Position numbers and translations under genes: made by a program
Source of the DNA: a bacterium UBP2_UBA2255
Lineage (GTDB): Bacteria; Edwardsbacteria; AC1; EtOH8
Direction: 5' to 3'
Assembly (NCBI GenBank): GCA_002347565.1
Contig: DDXR01000058.1
Coordinates: forward strand, 33,986 to 97,985
Length of the DNA: 64,000 bases
The notes under the pieces: model-generated
What the model was told of the DNA's origin: nothing
What the model saw: the letters and a program-made list of their open reading frames with translations, nothing else
The model's database searches: none
In this document: positions 7,947 through 15,607 of the stretch, piece after piece
How positions within the stretch are numbered: the first letter of the stretch is position 1
How the letters are laid out: every line of letters begins with the position of its first letter

Positions 7947-8157
7947 GGTTGGCGTCCGAGATCGTCCGGATCTCGTCCAGTATCTCCTGCTTGGTGCAGA
8001 CGTTCTTGCGGATCAGCACGCTGATCAGCGCCTCGGTGGTCAGCGCGTTGGCCACCACCCCGGTCTGCACCGTGATCCCCTTGCCCAGGGGTTGGTCCTG
8101 CTTCCTTTTCCAGAACACGTCGGCCTCCGTTGCAGCTTCCGCCGCCGGGCGGGTCAT
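7921..8157 (-). CDS. small hypothetical protein (78 aa)
   Basis: 78 residues, soluble. The first 30 are polar; the rest (ALTTEALISVLIRKNVCTKQ, then EILDEIRTIS) looks like a helical bundle of the kind seen in short conserved proteins that begin with a predicted coiled region. Its ATG overlaps the stop of the preceding small gene as ATGA (8154-8157), so translation is coupled. It sits between a 46-residue basic protein and a TPR protein. I do not recognise a named family. Confidence 0.7.
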   Translation of the reverse strand: MTRPAAEAATEADVFWKRKQDQPLGKGITVQTGVVANALTTEALISVLIRKNVCTKQEILDEIRTISDANRARSGEKP

Positions 8158-8294
8158 TTCGCGCGGCGCTCGACCCAGGCGCGGCGGTCGCCCTCGCTGA
8201 GCTTGCCGGCCTCGACCAGCCGGCGGAACTGGGCCTCGGTCAGCTTGACCCTGCGGTCACGCTTGCGCGGGGCCGCTTTCTTGGTGGCGGGCAT
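8154..8294 (-). CDS. short basic hypothetical protein (46 aa)
   Basis: 46 residues from the ATG at 8294, which has GGAG about 8 nt upstream. A second in-frame ATG at 8309 overlaps the preceding stop (ATGA) and would add five residues. The N-terminus is Lys/Arg-rich (KKAAPRKRDRRVK), followed by one amphipathic helix-loop-helix (LTEAQFRRLVEAGKLSEGDR). It is flanked on both sides by coupled genes. It may bind nucleic acid or a partner protein, but no family is recognised. Confidence 0.6.
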   Translation of the reverse strand: MPATKKAAPRKRDRRVKLTEAQFRRLVEAGKLSEGDRRAWVERRAK

Positions 8295-8305
8295 GCGCGC
8301 CTCCG

Positions 8306-8998
8306 TCATTTCGATTTCATTCTTTCCCGGGCCAGCTTCGCTTCCGGGCTGTTGGGATGCTGCTGCAGGAGCTTCTTCCAGGCGGCCTCGGCCCGGGCGT
8401 TGTCCTTCAGCCGCTGGTGGCACAGGCCGGCCTTGAGCAGCGCCGCCGGCACCTTGTCCTGGTCGGGATGGGCCGAGACCACCTTCTCGAACTCCGTCCC
8501 CGCCTCGCGGTATCTGCCCTGCGCGTAGAGGCACTCGCCGATCCAGTACTGGGCGTTGTCGGCCAGGCCGCTGCGGGGATGCCGCGAGAGGAACGAACGG
8601 AAGCCGGAGGCGGCCGCGCCGTAATTGCGCCGGGTGACCTCCAGGTAGGCCGCGTCGTACTCCCGCTTGCCGTCGTCCGGCGGGCGCTCCGGCTGCGCCT
8701 GGCCGATGGGCAACAGGTCGACCCTGGGGCGGTCGGCCCCGGCCGGCGGCCGGGGCCGTTCCGGCTCGCCGGCGGCCGGGGCCGCGCGCTGCGAAAGGTC
8801 CCACAGCGACGACCGCAGCTCGTCCAGCAGCCCGGCCTGGGCACGGTTGACGCTGTCGGCCGCCGCCAGCCGTTCCCGCAGTTCCCGTTGACCGGACTGC
8901 AGCGAGTCGATCTGGTGCCGCATGGCGGTGAAGTCGCGCTTCACCGAGCAGCCGGCCAGCAGCGGCAGCAACACCAACGGGACCAGGACATCCTTCAT
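8306..8998 (-). CDS. CpoB/YbgF-like lipoprotein (Tol-Pal associated)
   Basis: 230 residues. A lipoprotein signal peptide ends in the lipobox LLAGC near residue 17. A coiled coil follows (IDSLQSGQRELRERLAAAD), then a proline-rich linker, then TPR-like repeats (YDAAYLEVTRRNYGAAASGF, ADNAQYWIGECLYAQGRYRE, HPNSPEAKLARERMKSK). This coiled coil-linker-TPR order is that of CpoB/YbgF, the periplasmic Tol-Pal partner that links envelope constriction to peptidoglycan synthesis. The ATG overlaps the purC stop as ATGA. No tol or pal genes are in the window, so the functional link is by family only. Confidence 0.78.
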   Translation of the reverse strand: MKDVLVPLVLLPLLAGCSVKRDFTAMRHQIDSLQSGQRELRERLAAADSVNRAQAGLLDELRSSLWDLSQRAAPAAGEPERPRPPAGADRPRVDLLPIGQAQPERPPDDGKREYDAAYLEVTRRNYGAAASGFRSFLSRHPRSGLADNAQYWIGECLYAQGRYREAGTEFEKVVSAHPDQDKVPAALLKAGLCHQRLKDNARAEAAWKKLLQQHPNSPEAKLARERMKSK

Positions 8999-9903
8999 GC
9001 GGTCCTTCGCTGTGCTTGGTTCTTCTGTCCGGTCAGTTTTTCCAGCGCCTCGAGGTATTTCTCGCTGGTCTTGCGCACGATCTCCTCGGGCAGCTGCGGC
9101 CCGGGCGCCTGCTTGTTCCAGTCCAGCGTTTTCAGATAGTCGCGCACGAACTGCTTGTCGAAGCTGGGCTGGGAAACGCCCTCCCGGTACGCATCCTTCG
9201 GCCAGAACCGGGATGAGTCGGGGGTCAGCGCCTCGTCGATCAGGATCAGCTTTCCTTCGTGATCGCCCATCTCGAACTTGGTGTCGGCGATGATGATGCC
9301 CTTCTGCTCCGCGATGCCGCGCGCCTTGGCGTACACCGCCAGCGAACGGTCTTTGACCTCGGTCGCTTTCTCGTGGCCCAAGATCTCCGACATGCGCCCG
9401 AATGAGATGTTCTCGTCGTGGCTGCCGATGGCGGCCTTGGTGGACGGGGTGAAGATGGGCGCCTCCAGCCGGCTGGACTCGACCAAACCTTTGGGCAGCT
9501 CGATGCCGCAGACCCTGCCCGTCTGCTGATAGTCCTTGAGCCCCGACCCGGTGAGGTAGCCGCGCACGATGCACTCCACCGGCAGCGGCTGCGCCTTCTT
9601 CACCAGCATCGAGCGGCCGGCGAGCTCGTCGTCATAGTGCTGACAGGCGGCGGGGAATTCGCTGACCTCGGTCGCGACCAAATGGTTGGGCATGATATCG
9701 GCCACTTGCTCGAACCAGTACTTCGAGATCTGCGTCAGCACGTAGCCCTTGCCGGGGATGGCGCTGGGCAGCACCACGTCGAAGGCCGAGATGCGGTCGG
9801 TGGCCACGATCAGCAGGTGCTCGCCCAGGTCGTAGATGTCGCGCACCTTGCCCTGGGATATCTTCTTCAGGCCGGGAAAATCCGTCTGCAGGATTGTCTT
9901 CAT
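8995..9903 (-). CDS. purC: phosphoribosylaminoimidazole-succinocarboxamide synthase
   Basis: SAICAR synthetase, joining CAIR and aspartate with ATP in purine synthesis. About 302 residues, as in the eukaryote-like long form. Motifs include SQGKVRDIYDLGE (ATP-binding start), IVATDRISAFDVVLPSAIPG, VECIVRGYLTGSG, GSHDENISF and IIIADTKFEMG near the metal site. The ATG at 9903 is preferred over a TTG at 9912; neither has a clear ribosome binding site. The stop overlaps the next gene. purE lies nearby on the same strand, separated by a DUF3795 gene. Confidence 0.95.
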   Translation of the reverse strand: MKTILQTDFPGLKKISQGKVRDIYDLGEHLLIVATDRISAFDVVLPSAIPGKGYVLTQISKYWFEQVADIMPNHLVATEVSEFPAACQHYDDELAGRSMLVKKAQPLPVECIVRGYLTGSGLKDYQQTGRVCGIELPKGLVESSRLEAPIFTPSTKAAIGSHDENISFGRMSEILGHEKATEVKDRSLAVYAKARGIAEQKGIIIADTKFEMGDHEGKLILIDEALTPDSSRFWPKDAYREGVSQPSFDKQFVRDYLKTLDWNKQAPGPQLPEEIVRKTSEKYLEALEKLTGQKNQAQRRTA

Positions 9904-9921
9904 GCGGGTCAAGTGTGCTGG

Positions 9922-10353
9922 TTATTGCTCTGAATGAATGCAGTCGTTGACGTACCAGGACAGCCGCTGGCCGCAGCGGCAGGCATGCGTGGCCTCTTGT
10001 TCCGCCAGCCAGCGCTGCGGACCGACCTGGCGGATCCTCCCGATATTGGCGCTGGTCCCCGCGTGGTGCGGCACACCGTCCGAGGAGAACTTCACGGAGC
10101 GCTCGCAGGGGAACTCGCCGCAGTCGCCGCAGTGGACGACGCCCCTGTCCCGGGCGCATTTCTTGATGCCGCAGTCCCCGCAGAGATCGCCGATCCGGCA
10201 GCCCCGGCACTCCTCGAGCGGCTGGTCCTTGAGGCGGTCGTACTTGGCGGGCATCGCGGCCAGGTGCTTCCGGTTTTGTTCGAGCGCCGCCACCCGGAAG
10301 CTGCAGGCCCCGCAGTAGAGGCCGCAGTATGCCAGCAGGTCATAATCACCCAT
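9922..10353 (-). CDS. DUF3795-type cysteine-rich protein
   Basis: 143 residues opening with LLAYCGLYCGACSFRVAA, the signature of DUF3795 proteins. Cys pairs/clusters follow (CRGCRIGDLCGDCGIKKCA, CGDCGEFPCE) and a last pair in the tail (CRCG). The many Cys suggest a metal or Fe-S cluster. Family function is unknown; members are common in anaerobes. It sits between purE and purC in the same direction, but a role in purine synthesis is not implied. Confidence 0.85.
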   Translation of the reverse strand: MGDYDLLAYCGLYCGACSFRVAALEQNRKHLAAMPAKYDRLKDQPLEECRGCRIGDLCGDCGIKKCARDRGVVHCGDCGEFPCERSVKFSSDGVPHHAGTSANIGRIRQVGPQRWLAEQEATHACRCGQRLSWYVNDCIHSEQ

Positions 10354-10412
10354 GATCCGGAACCGGACGTTTTGATTTCTGGGCTTCCTGGCTTCCTTAT
10401 GGTGAAGGTCCC

Positions 10413-10913
10413 CTACTCCGCGAAGCGCTTCTCGATCTCCTCGGACTTGCGCTCGACGTCGGCCTTCATCTTGTCCCGCATCGCTTCCAGCCGTTTGGCG
10501 ATCTCGGGGTACTTGATCGACAGGATCTGCCCGGCCAGGATCGCCGCGTTGCGGGCGCCGTCCACCGCCACCGTGGCCACCGGCACGCCCGGCGGCATCT
10601 GCACCGTGGCGTAGAGCGCGTCCACGCCGGACAGCGCGCCCGACTTCAGAGGCACGCCGATCACCGGCAGCGTGGTGTGGGCCGCCACGGCCCCGGCCAG
10701 GTGCGCGGCCAGCCCGGCCCCGGCGATGATGGCCTCGATGCCGCGGCCCCGCGCCTGCTTGGCGTAGGCCTCGACCTTCTCCGGCAGGCGGTGGGCCGAG
10801 ATCACCTTGACCTCGAACGGCACGCCCAACTCCTTGAGCGCGGCCACCGCCTTCTCCATCACCGGCAGGTCGGAGTCGGAGCCCATCAGCACGGCCACCT
10901 GGGGGTTGGTCAT
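10413..10913 (-). CDS. purE: N5-carboxyaminoimidazole ribonucleotide mutase
   Basis: Class I PurE converts N5-CAIR to CAIR. 166 residues, the usual length. The N-terminal MGSDSDLPVM loop, VISAHRLPEKVEAYA (catalytic His), IIAGAGLAAHLAGAVAAHT and GVPLKSGALSGVDALYATVQ motifs are all intact. AAGGAG lies about 7 nt before the ATG. The class I type normally needs PurK, which is not in the window. It lies upstream of the DUF3795 gene and purC on the same strand. Confidence 0.96.
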   Translation of the reverse strand: MTNPQVAVLMGSDSDLPVMEKAVAALKELGVPFEVKVISAHRLPEKVEAYAKQARGRGIEAIIAGAGLAAHLAGAVAAHTTLPVIGVPLKSGALSGVDALYATVQMPPGVPVATVAVDGARNAAILAGQILSIKYPEIAKRLEAMRDKMKADVERKSEEIEKRFAE

Positions 10914-10934
10914 GGTCGTCTCCTTACAATATCT

Positions 10935-11023
10935 GGGCGAATCGCGATTCGCTCCTACGGCTCTATTGCCGGGCGATTGATGAACCGCCCCTACGATTAC
11001 CGGGCGATCGGCTGATCGCTACG
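10935..11023. repeat. three tandem GGGCGA...CCTACG hairpin units
   Basis: Three similar palindromic units lie between purE and greA, starting near 10935, 10971 and 11002. Each begins GGGCGA and the first two end in CTCCTACG or CCCCTACG. The first contains the perfect 14-bp palindrome 10938-10951. The third runs into the greA stop codon. They share the CCTACG end with the hairpin at 51728-51757 and look like REP/MITE-type elements. Confidence 0.65.
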
Positions 11024-11486
11024 TGATCGATATCACCTTGTACTTGATGGTCCCGGCCGGGACCTGGATCTCCACCTTGTCGCCCGGCTTCTTGCCCAGC
11101 AGCCCCTTGCCGATCGGGCTCTCGACCGATATCTTGCCGCTGTCGAAATCCGCCTCGTGCTGGCCCACCAGGGTGTAGGTTTCCTCGCCACCGCCGCCCA
11201 GGTCCTTGACCTTGACCGTGCGGCCGAAGGCCGCCACGCCGCGGGCCACCTGGCTCTGCTCGATCACGTCGGCGCTGGCGATGTCCTCCTGCAACCGCCG
11301 GATCTTGGCCTCGACCCGGGCCTGCTTCTCCTTGGCCGCATGGTACTCGGCGTTCTCGGACAGGTCGCCCAGGCTGCGGGCGTGGGCGATGGCGGCCGAG
11401 ACGGCCGGCCGTTCCTCGGTCTCCAGCCGGTGCAGTTCGTCCCGCAGCTTGTCCAGGCCCTCCTTGGTGACGACCACTCGTGCCAT
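11019..11486 (-). CDS. greA: transcription elongation factor GreA
   Basis: Rescues backtracked RNA polymerase by stimulating transcript cleavage. 155 residues, as usual. An N-terminal coiled coil carries the catalytic acidic tip in DLSENAEYHAAKEKQ. The C-terminal FKBP-like domain has YTLVGQHEADFDSGKISVES, PIGKGLLGKKPGDKVEIQVP and the final YKVISI strand. A GGAG site precedes the ATG. Its stop is overlapped by a repeat unit. It is separated from folC by about 115 bp in which I see no gene. Confidence 0.95.
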   Translation of the reverse strand: MARVVVTKEGLDKLRDELHRLETEERPAVSAAIAHARSLGDLSENAEYHAAKEKQARVEAKIRRLQEDIASADVIEQSQVARGVAAFGRTVKVKDLGGGGEETYTLVGQHEADFDSGKISVESPIGKGLLGKKPGDKVEIQVPAGTIKYKVISIT

Positions 11487-11601
11487 GATGGCTCTCCCGA
11501 TGCGATGACTGCCGTTGCGGAGCCGACGGGGCGGAAGATACGACTCCGGCCGGCGGTGCTGCCGGCAACATGACCGATTATAGCAAAGCCCGCGGCGCTT
11601 T

Positions 11602-12936
11602 TCAACCGCTATCGCCGTACAGGTCCAAGGCCTCGCCGGCCAGGAACAGCGACCCGGTGATCAGGATCAGTCCGCCTGGGCCGGCCAGTTCCCGGGCCTT
11701 GCCGACGGCGCCGGCCAGGTCGTCGACCGCCAGCGCCGCCACGCCAGCCTTCTCGGCCGCGGCCCTGATCGCCGCCGGGTCGGCCGCCCGCGAGTGGCGG
11801 GCCCTGGTCGCCACCACGGCCCGGGCCCCGGAGGCCAGGGTGGCGGTGATGCCGGCGATGTCCTTGTTGGCCGAGATGCCGAGCACCACCACCCGCGGTC
11901 GTTGCGGGTGCAGCGCCTCCACCGCCTGGCGCAGGCGCAGTGCCGAGTAGTCGTTGTGGGCGCCGTCGATGATCACCACCGGGTCGGCGCCGACCTGCTG
12001 CATCCGGCCGGGCCAGCGCACATCGCCGAACCCGGCCCGGATGGCGGCGTCGGTGATCGCCAGGTTGCGGTACTGCAGGCAGCGCAGCGCAGCGAAGGCG
12101 GCGGCGGCGTTCTCGGCCTGAAAATCGCCCGCCAGGCCGATCCTGAGGTTCGTCAGCTGACCGAAGGTTCCGGCCAGATCGGTCAGGATGTGTCCCGGCG
12201 CCTGTTCCGTGACCCGGAAGCCGACATCGCGGCCCACCTGGAACAGCCGGGCGTTGAGGTCGCGGCACCGTTTCAGGATCACCTTCAGGGCCTCGGAGCC
12301 CTGGGGCGCGGTCACGACCAGCCCATCCTGCCGAATGATGCCGGCTTTCTCTGCCGCTATTTTAACGATGGTGTCGCCCAGCACCTCGGTGTGGTCCAGG
12401 CTGATGCTGGTGATCACCGACACCCGCGGCCCGACCACGTTGGTGCAGTCCAGCCGCCCGCCCAGGCCGGCCTCCAACACTGCCCATTCCACCGCCGTCT
12501 CCTGGAAGTAGAGGAACGCCAGCGCGGTCAGGATCTCGAATACCGTGGCATTCTGGGCCATGGACGGAGCCGGCCGGCCCCGCCGCTGCTCCAGAAACGG
12601 CTGCAGCCACTCCAGGCGCTGGGCGAAATCACGTTCCAAGATGTCCCTGCCGCCGACCTGGATCCGCTCGCAGAAGCTGGTCAGGTGGGGCGAAGTGTAG
12701 CGGCCGGTCTTGATGCCCTGGGCCCGCAGGGCGGACTCGATCAGGGCCGCGGTCGAGCCCTTGCCCTTGGTGCCGGCCACCAAGATCGCCTGGAACGAGT
12801 TCTGCGGATTGCCCAACTGCGCCAGCAGTCCCCGGAAATGGTCCAGGCTGTAATGGCTTTCCCGGTACTTCAGCCCGGACGGCTTCTCCAGGTCCACGAA
12901 GGACATCAGGTACTCGACGGCCTGCTGGTAGTTCAT
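11602..12936 (-). CDS. folC: folylpolyglutamate/dihydrofolate synthase
   Basis: Mur-ligase-type ATPase that adds glutamate to (dihydro)folate or dihydropteroate. 444 residues. The P-loop is GTKGKGSTAAL (near residue 52), followed by TGRYTSPHLTSFCERI (folate site), LEAGLGGRLDCTNV, SITSISLDHTEVLGDT and the C-terminal VIIDGAHNDYSALR. The promoter -10 box ends 6 nt before the ATG, so the mRNA should be leaderless; no Shine-Dalgarno is visible. Either a FolC acting on both substrates or FPGS alone is possible. Confidence 0.94.
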   Translation of the reverse strand: MNYQQAVEYLMSFVDLEKPSGLKYRESHYSLDHFRGLLAQLGNPQNSFQAILVAGTKGKGSTAALIESALRAQGIKTGRYTSPHLTSFCERIQVGGRDILERDFAQRLEWLQPFLEQRRGRPAPSMAQNATVFEILTALAFLYFQETAVEWAVLEAGLGGRLDCTNVVGPRVSVITSISLDHTEVLGDTIVKIAAEKAGIIRQDGLVVTAPQGSEALKVILKRCRDLNARLFQVGRDVGFRVTEQAPGHILTDLAGTFGQLTNLRIGLAGDFQAENAAAAFAALRCLQYRNLAITDAAIRAGFGDVRWPGRMQQVGADPVVIIDGAHNDYSALRLRQAVEALHPQRPRVVVLGISANKDIAGITATLASGARAVVATRARHSRAADPAAIRAAAEKAGVAALAVDDLAGAVGKARELAGPGGLILITGSLFLAGEALDLYGDSG

Positions 12937-12942
12937 GACGTT

Positions 12943-12972
12943 AGCTTACATGACCAAGGAACAACAAGTCAA
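12943..12972 (-). promoter_or_regulatory. promoter of folC (leaderless)
   Basis: On the minus strand TTGACT (12972-12967), an 18-nt spacer and TAAGCT (12948-12943). Six nt separate the -10 box from the ATG at 12936, so the A of the start codon is the likely first transcribed base. Confidence 0.6.
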
Positions 12973-13063
12973 GGAAAAAGAGAGGGCCGAAACCGGCGGA
13001 ACATAGCGCTGATGCATCTGGGATAAATCACGGTCACCGGCTGGACGCCTGTAAAAAATGGGG

Positions 13064-13092
13064 TTGTTTTTTTCTGGGGAAGATGGTATGAT
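13064..13092 (+). promoter_or_regulatory. promoter of the 31-codon double-glycine peptide gene
   Basis: TTGTTT (13064-13069), a 17-nt spacer and TATGAT (13087-13092). The sequence GGTATGATT around the -10 is shared with the promoter at 31442-31470 in front of the RiPP operon. Confidence 0.65.
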
Positions 13093-13123
13093 TGCAATCA
13101 AATCAAAAATAAGGAGATAAATC

Positions 13124-13219
13124 ATGAAGAAACTGACCCCGGCCACCATGCGGTCCGTCAAGGGCGGAGACCAGTGGAACTCAACCAACAATCCGGAGCG
13201 TTTTACGATAAACCCGTAA
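13124..13219 (+). CDS. putative double-glycine leader peptide / natural-product precursor (31 aa)
   Basis: 31 codons with AAGGAG 7 nt before the ATG, a promoter and a terminator of its own. Residues 1-15 (MKKLTPATMRSVKGG) look like a double-glycine leader: the same MKKL...MR.(I/V).GG pattern as GG-type natural-product precursors. The 16-residue remainder is DQWNSTNNPERFTINP, polar, without Cys. It stands alone between folC and arfB; no maturase or C39 peptidase transporter is adjacent. The closest candidates are the ABC exporter at 41.9 kb and the radical SAM maturases elsewhere in the window. It is too short for ordinary gene finders. Precursor identity is inference. Confidence 0.6.
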   Translation: MKKLTPATMRSVKGGDQWNSTNNPERFTINP

Positions 13220-13240
13220 CTGACGTTTCTTCTGGCATCA

Positions 13241-13266
13241 GCGACTTCGCAAGAAGTCGCTTTTTT
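13241..13266 (+). terminator. intrinsic terminator of the short peptide gene
   Basis: A perfect 8-bp stem GCGACTTC/GAAGTCGC with a GCAA tetraloop, followed by six T. It ends a transcript of roughly 165 nt that carries only the 31-codon peptide gene. Confidence 0.9.
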
Positions 13267-13335
13267 CTTGGTCCACCATACCGGAGCGCTTGAATATCGG
13301 GAACGCACCTACCAACTGGTAGCAGTACACGTGCA

Positions 13336-13755
13336 TTAGTCCCAGCCGATGTTCCGTCGCAATAGCTTTATCTTACCGCGGTGCTTTTTTCCGTCCATCC
13401 GTCGCTCCTTGGCCGCACGCGGTACGGCGGTCGCCCGGCGGACCTTGGGCCGGACCGCCGCGGCGCTGACCAGCTGCACCAGCTTGGCAAGCGCCTGCCG
13501 CCGGTTGGCCTCCTGCGTACGCGCCGCCCGGGCGTCGATCAACAGCACGCCGTCGGCGTTGATCCGGCCGCCGGCCTGCCGCAATAGCCGCTGCCGGACC
13601 TCATCCGACAGCGACCGGCTGTTGCGGACATCGAATCGCAGATGGACCGCCGTGGCCACCTTGTTGACGTGCTGGCCCCCGGGGCCCGAACTGCGGACGA
13701 AGGACAGGCGCACCTCGGCGGCCGGGATGGCGATGTCGCTGGTGACGCGGATCAT
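13336..13755 (-). CDS. arfB: peptidyl-tRNA hydrolase ArfB (ribosome rescue)
   Basis: Codon-independent release factor that frees stalled ribosomes. 139 residues from the ATG at 13755. The catalytic GGQ is at residues 26-28 in SSGPGGQHVNKV; a basic C-terminal tail (KERRMDGKKHRGKIKLLRRN) inserts into the empty mRNA channel. The ATG overlaps the stop of the upstream glycosyltransferase as ATGA. The same frame stays open far upstream by chance, but the true protein begins here. Confidence 0.93.
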   Translation of the reverse strand: MIRVTSDIAIPAAEVRLSFVRSSGPGGQHVNKVATAVHLRFDVRNSRSLSDEVRQRLLRQAGGRINADGVLLIDARAARTQEANRRQALAKLVQLVSAAAVRPKVRRATAVPRAAKERRMDGKKHRGKIKLLRRNIGWD

Positions 13756-14723
13756 GGGCGGTTGGACAGCAGCGTTTCCGCCGCGGCCAGCACCCGGCCG
13801 ACGGTGATGGACTCCATGCAGGGTGCCGGCCGGAGTTGGCAGCCGTAGCGGTTGCCGCTGCGGTAGCAGGGCGCGCACTGCAGGTCGCTCTTCAGCGTGG
13901 CGGCCCGCGTTCCCCGCGCGCCGTAGACCGCGGGATCGGTCGGCCCCGCCAGTTCCAGCGTCGGCACGCCCAGCGCCGCCGCGCAGTGGGTCAATCCGGT
14001 GTTGGCGCCGACGAACAGCCGGCAGACAGCCAGCAACCCCAGCTTCTGCCGCAGGGAACCGTCGAATACACCGACCCGTCCGGTTGTTCGGTCGCCGCCG
14101 GTCACTCCGGGTTCCGTGAACAGGATCACCCGGTGGTTCGCGGCCAGGCGGCCCGTCAATTCTTCGAACCGGTCCCGTGGCCACCGGCGCATCGGGTGGC
14201 CAGCGCCCATGAAGATGCCAACGATGCCCTCGTTGGCAGCGATGCCCAGCGACCGCAGCGATGGCGCGGCATCCTCACGATGAAGCAGCGAATAGTCGAG
14301 CTTGCCCTGTACGCTGCCGATCCGCCCCAGCTGCGAGAGGTTGCGGTGAACGATATGCCGTGCACCGTCTGGTGCCGGCACCTCATCGACCCGCCGCACC
14401 CCGGCCAGCAGCGCAAGGGCCGCGAATCGTCGCGGTGCGGGGATGCTGCTGACGGTGATATCGGCCCGGAATGACCGCAGTTGCCCAACGAGCCGCATCG
14501 CGCCGGACAAGCCCCGGAAGCGCGGTTCGTCGAGCGCCACCGCCGCCGCGAACGAGTCTCGTTCGACCAGTTCCAGCATTGCGCTTGTCTGGGCGACGAC
14601 AGCCAACGTCTTCCCATTCCGCAACGCCGCCAGCATCGGCAAGGCCATCACCATGTTGCCGATGCCGCCCCAGACGAATGCCAGCGCGCGCGGCGGTACC
14701 GCTGTCTGCCTGGTCAAGCTCAT
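13752..14723 (-). CDS. glycosyltransferase family 9 (heptosyltransferase-like)
   Basis: 323 residues, GT-B fold. The N-terminus has GGIGNMVMALPMLAAL, the acceptor-side Gly-rich loop of ADP-heptose:LPS heptosyltransferases. The C-terminal half has FMGAGHPMRRWPRDRFEEL, then FVGANTGLTHCAAALGVPTL with the D/N-T-G-L-x-H sugar-nucleotide motif, and a Cys-rich CAPCYRSGNRYGC segment. It probably adds a sugar to lipopolysaccharide core or a similar glycan at the inner membrane. ATGA overlaps connect it both to the GT2 gene before it and arfB after it. Confidence 0.88.
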   Translation of the reverse strand: MSLTRQTAVPPRALAFVWGGIGNMVMALPMLAALRNGKTLAVVAQTSAMLELVERDSFAAAVALDEPRFRGLSGAMRLVGQLRSFRADITVSSIPAPRRFAALALLAGVRRVDEVPAPDGARHIVHRNLSQLGRIGSVQGKLDYSLLHREDAAPSLRSLGIAANEGIVGIFMGAGHPMRRWPRDRFEELTGRLAANHRVILFTEPGVTGGDRTTGRVGVFDGSLRQKLGLLAVCRLFVGANTGLTHCAAALGVPTLELAGPTDPAVYGARGTRAATLKSDLQCAPCYRSGNRYGCQLRPAPCMESITVGRVLAAAETLLSNRP

Positions 14724-15607
14724 TTCCCGCCGCGCTCCAGGACATCATGCCCGCCTGCCGGACCGAAAATGATGCTACGCCATAATCGTCCGGTGACCAG
14801 CGGTTCCCTGCTGGGAGCGAGATCCCGCCATGCGCCGACATCCGGGACTTCACCAAAGGCATGCGACCACATCCTGCCCCATTTCCTCCGGAACATGTAG
14901 CGCCCATGGCGGCGGTGGAACTTCCATGACAGCGATATCCGGCTCCCAGCGAAGCTGCTGGAGCGGCTGGCGAAGTGGTAGAAAATGGACCGCATCGTCC
15001 GGACCATGTCCGGTGGCGGTTCCAGCAGGCGCAGTCGGATGAACAGGTCGGGATCGGAGGCCGAGCCGGGGTCGAACCGCTGGTCAAGGCCGCCCACGCG
15101 GTCCCAGAGCGCCTTCGGGATCAGGAACGGATAGTTGATGCCCGGCTCGCTCGCCGCCGGCTCGCACCGCGCAGCGGCGAAGAACTCATCGCGCCGGAAC
15201 GTTGCCGCATCGCGCCCGAAATCACGCCGGGCATGGGGCGGCGGCACCTCGATCAGCCCCGGCTCCCAGCAGCAGCCGGAGACGATGCGGTTCGCTCCCG
15301 CCGATCCGCGCACGGCCTCGTCCCAGCCCGGCGCCGGGACCATGTCGTCGTTGCAGAGGAACAGGTACGCGCCGCGCGCGGCGGCAACGGCCAGGTTGGT
15401 CGCCGTGCATACGCCCTGCCGCCGCCGCGTGACGCTGACCCGCACGGGAAGATCACGCAGATACGCGCGGCAGGCGGCGTTGTCGCCGTCCAGGGCGATG
15501 ATCACCTCGCAGTCCGGGGCCTTGAGGAATTCCGGCAGCGAGAGCGTGAGATACTCCAGCGCCCGGAACGTGGGGATGATCACCGAGATCGACGGCCGGG
15601 CGGTCAT
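14720..15607 (-). CDS. glycosyltransferase family 2
   Basis: 295 residues. A GT-A nucleotide-binding start (ISVIIPTFRALEYL) is followed by VIIALDGDN, GVCTATNLAVAAARGAYLFL and the metal-binding NDD in place of DxD. The acceptor part contains INYPFLIPKALWDRVGGLDQ and DPDLFIRLRLLEP. The enzyme probably transfers a hexose during surface-glycan assembly on the cytoplasmic face. It overlaps the WbqC gene upstream and the GT9 gene downstream by 4 nt each. Confidence 0.88.
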   Translation of the reverse strand: MTARPSISVIIPTFRALEYLTLSLPEFLKAPDCEVIIALDGDNAACRAYLRDLPVRVSVTRRRQGVCTATNLAVAAARGAYLFLCNDDMVPAPGWDEAVRGSAGANRIVSGCCWEPGLIEVPPPHARRDFGRDAATFRRDEFFAAARCEPAASEPGINYPFLIPKALWDRVGGLDQRFDPGSASDPDLFIRLRLLEPPPDMVRTMRSIFYHFASRSSSFAGSRISLSWKFHRRHGRYMFRRKWGRMWSHAFGEVPDVGAWRDLAPSREPLVTGRLWRSIIFGPAGGHDVLERGGK

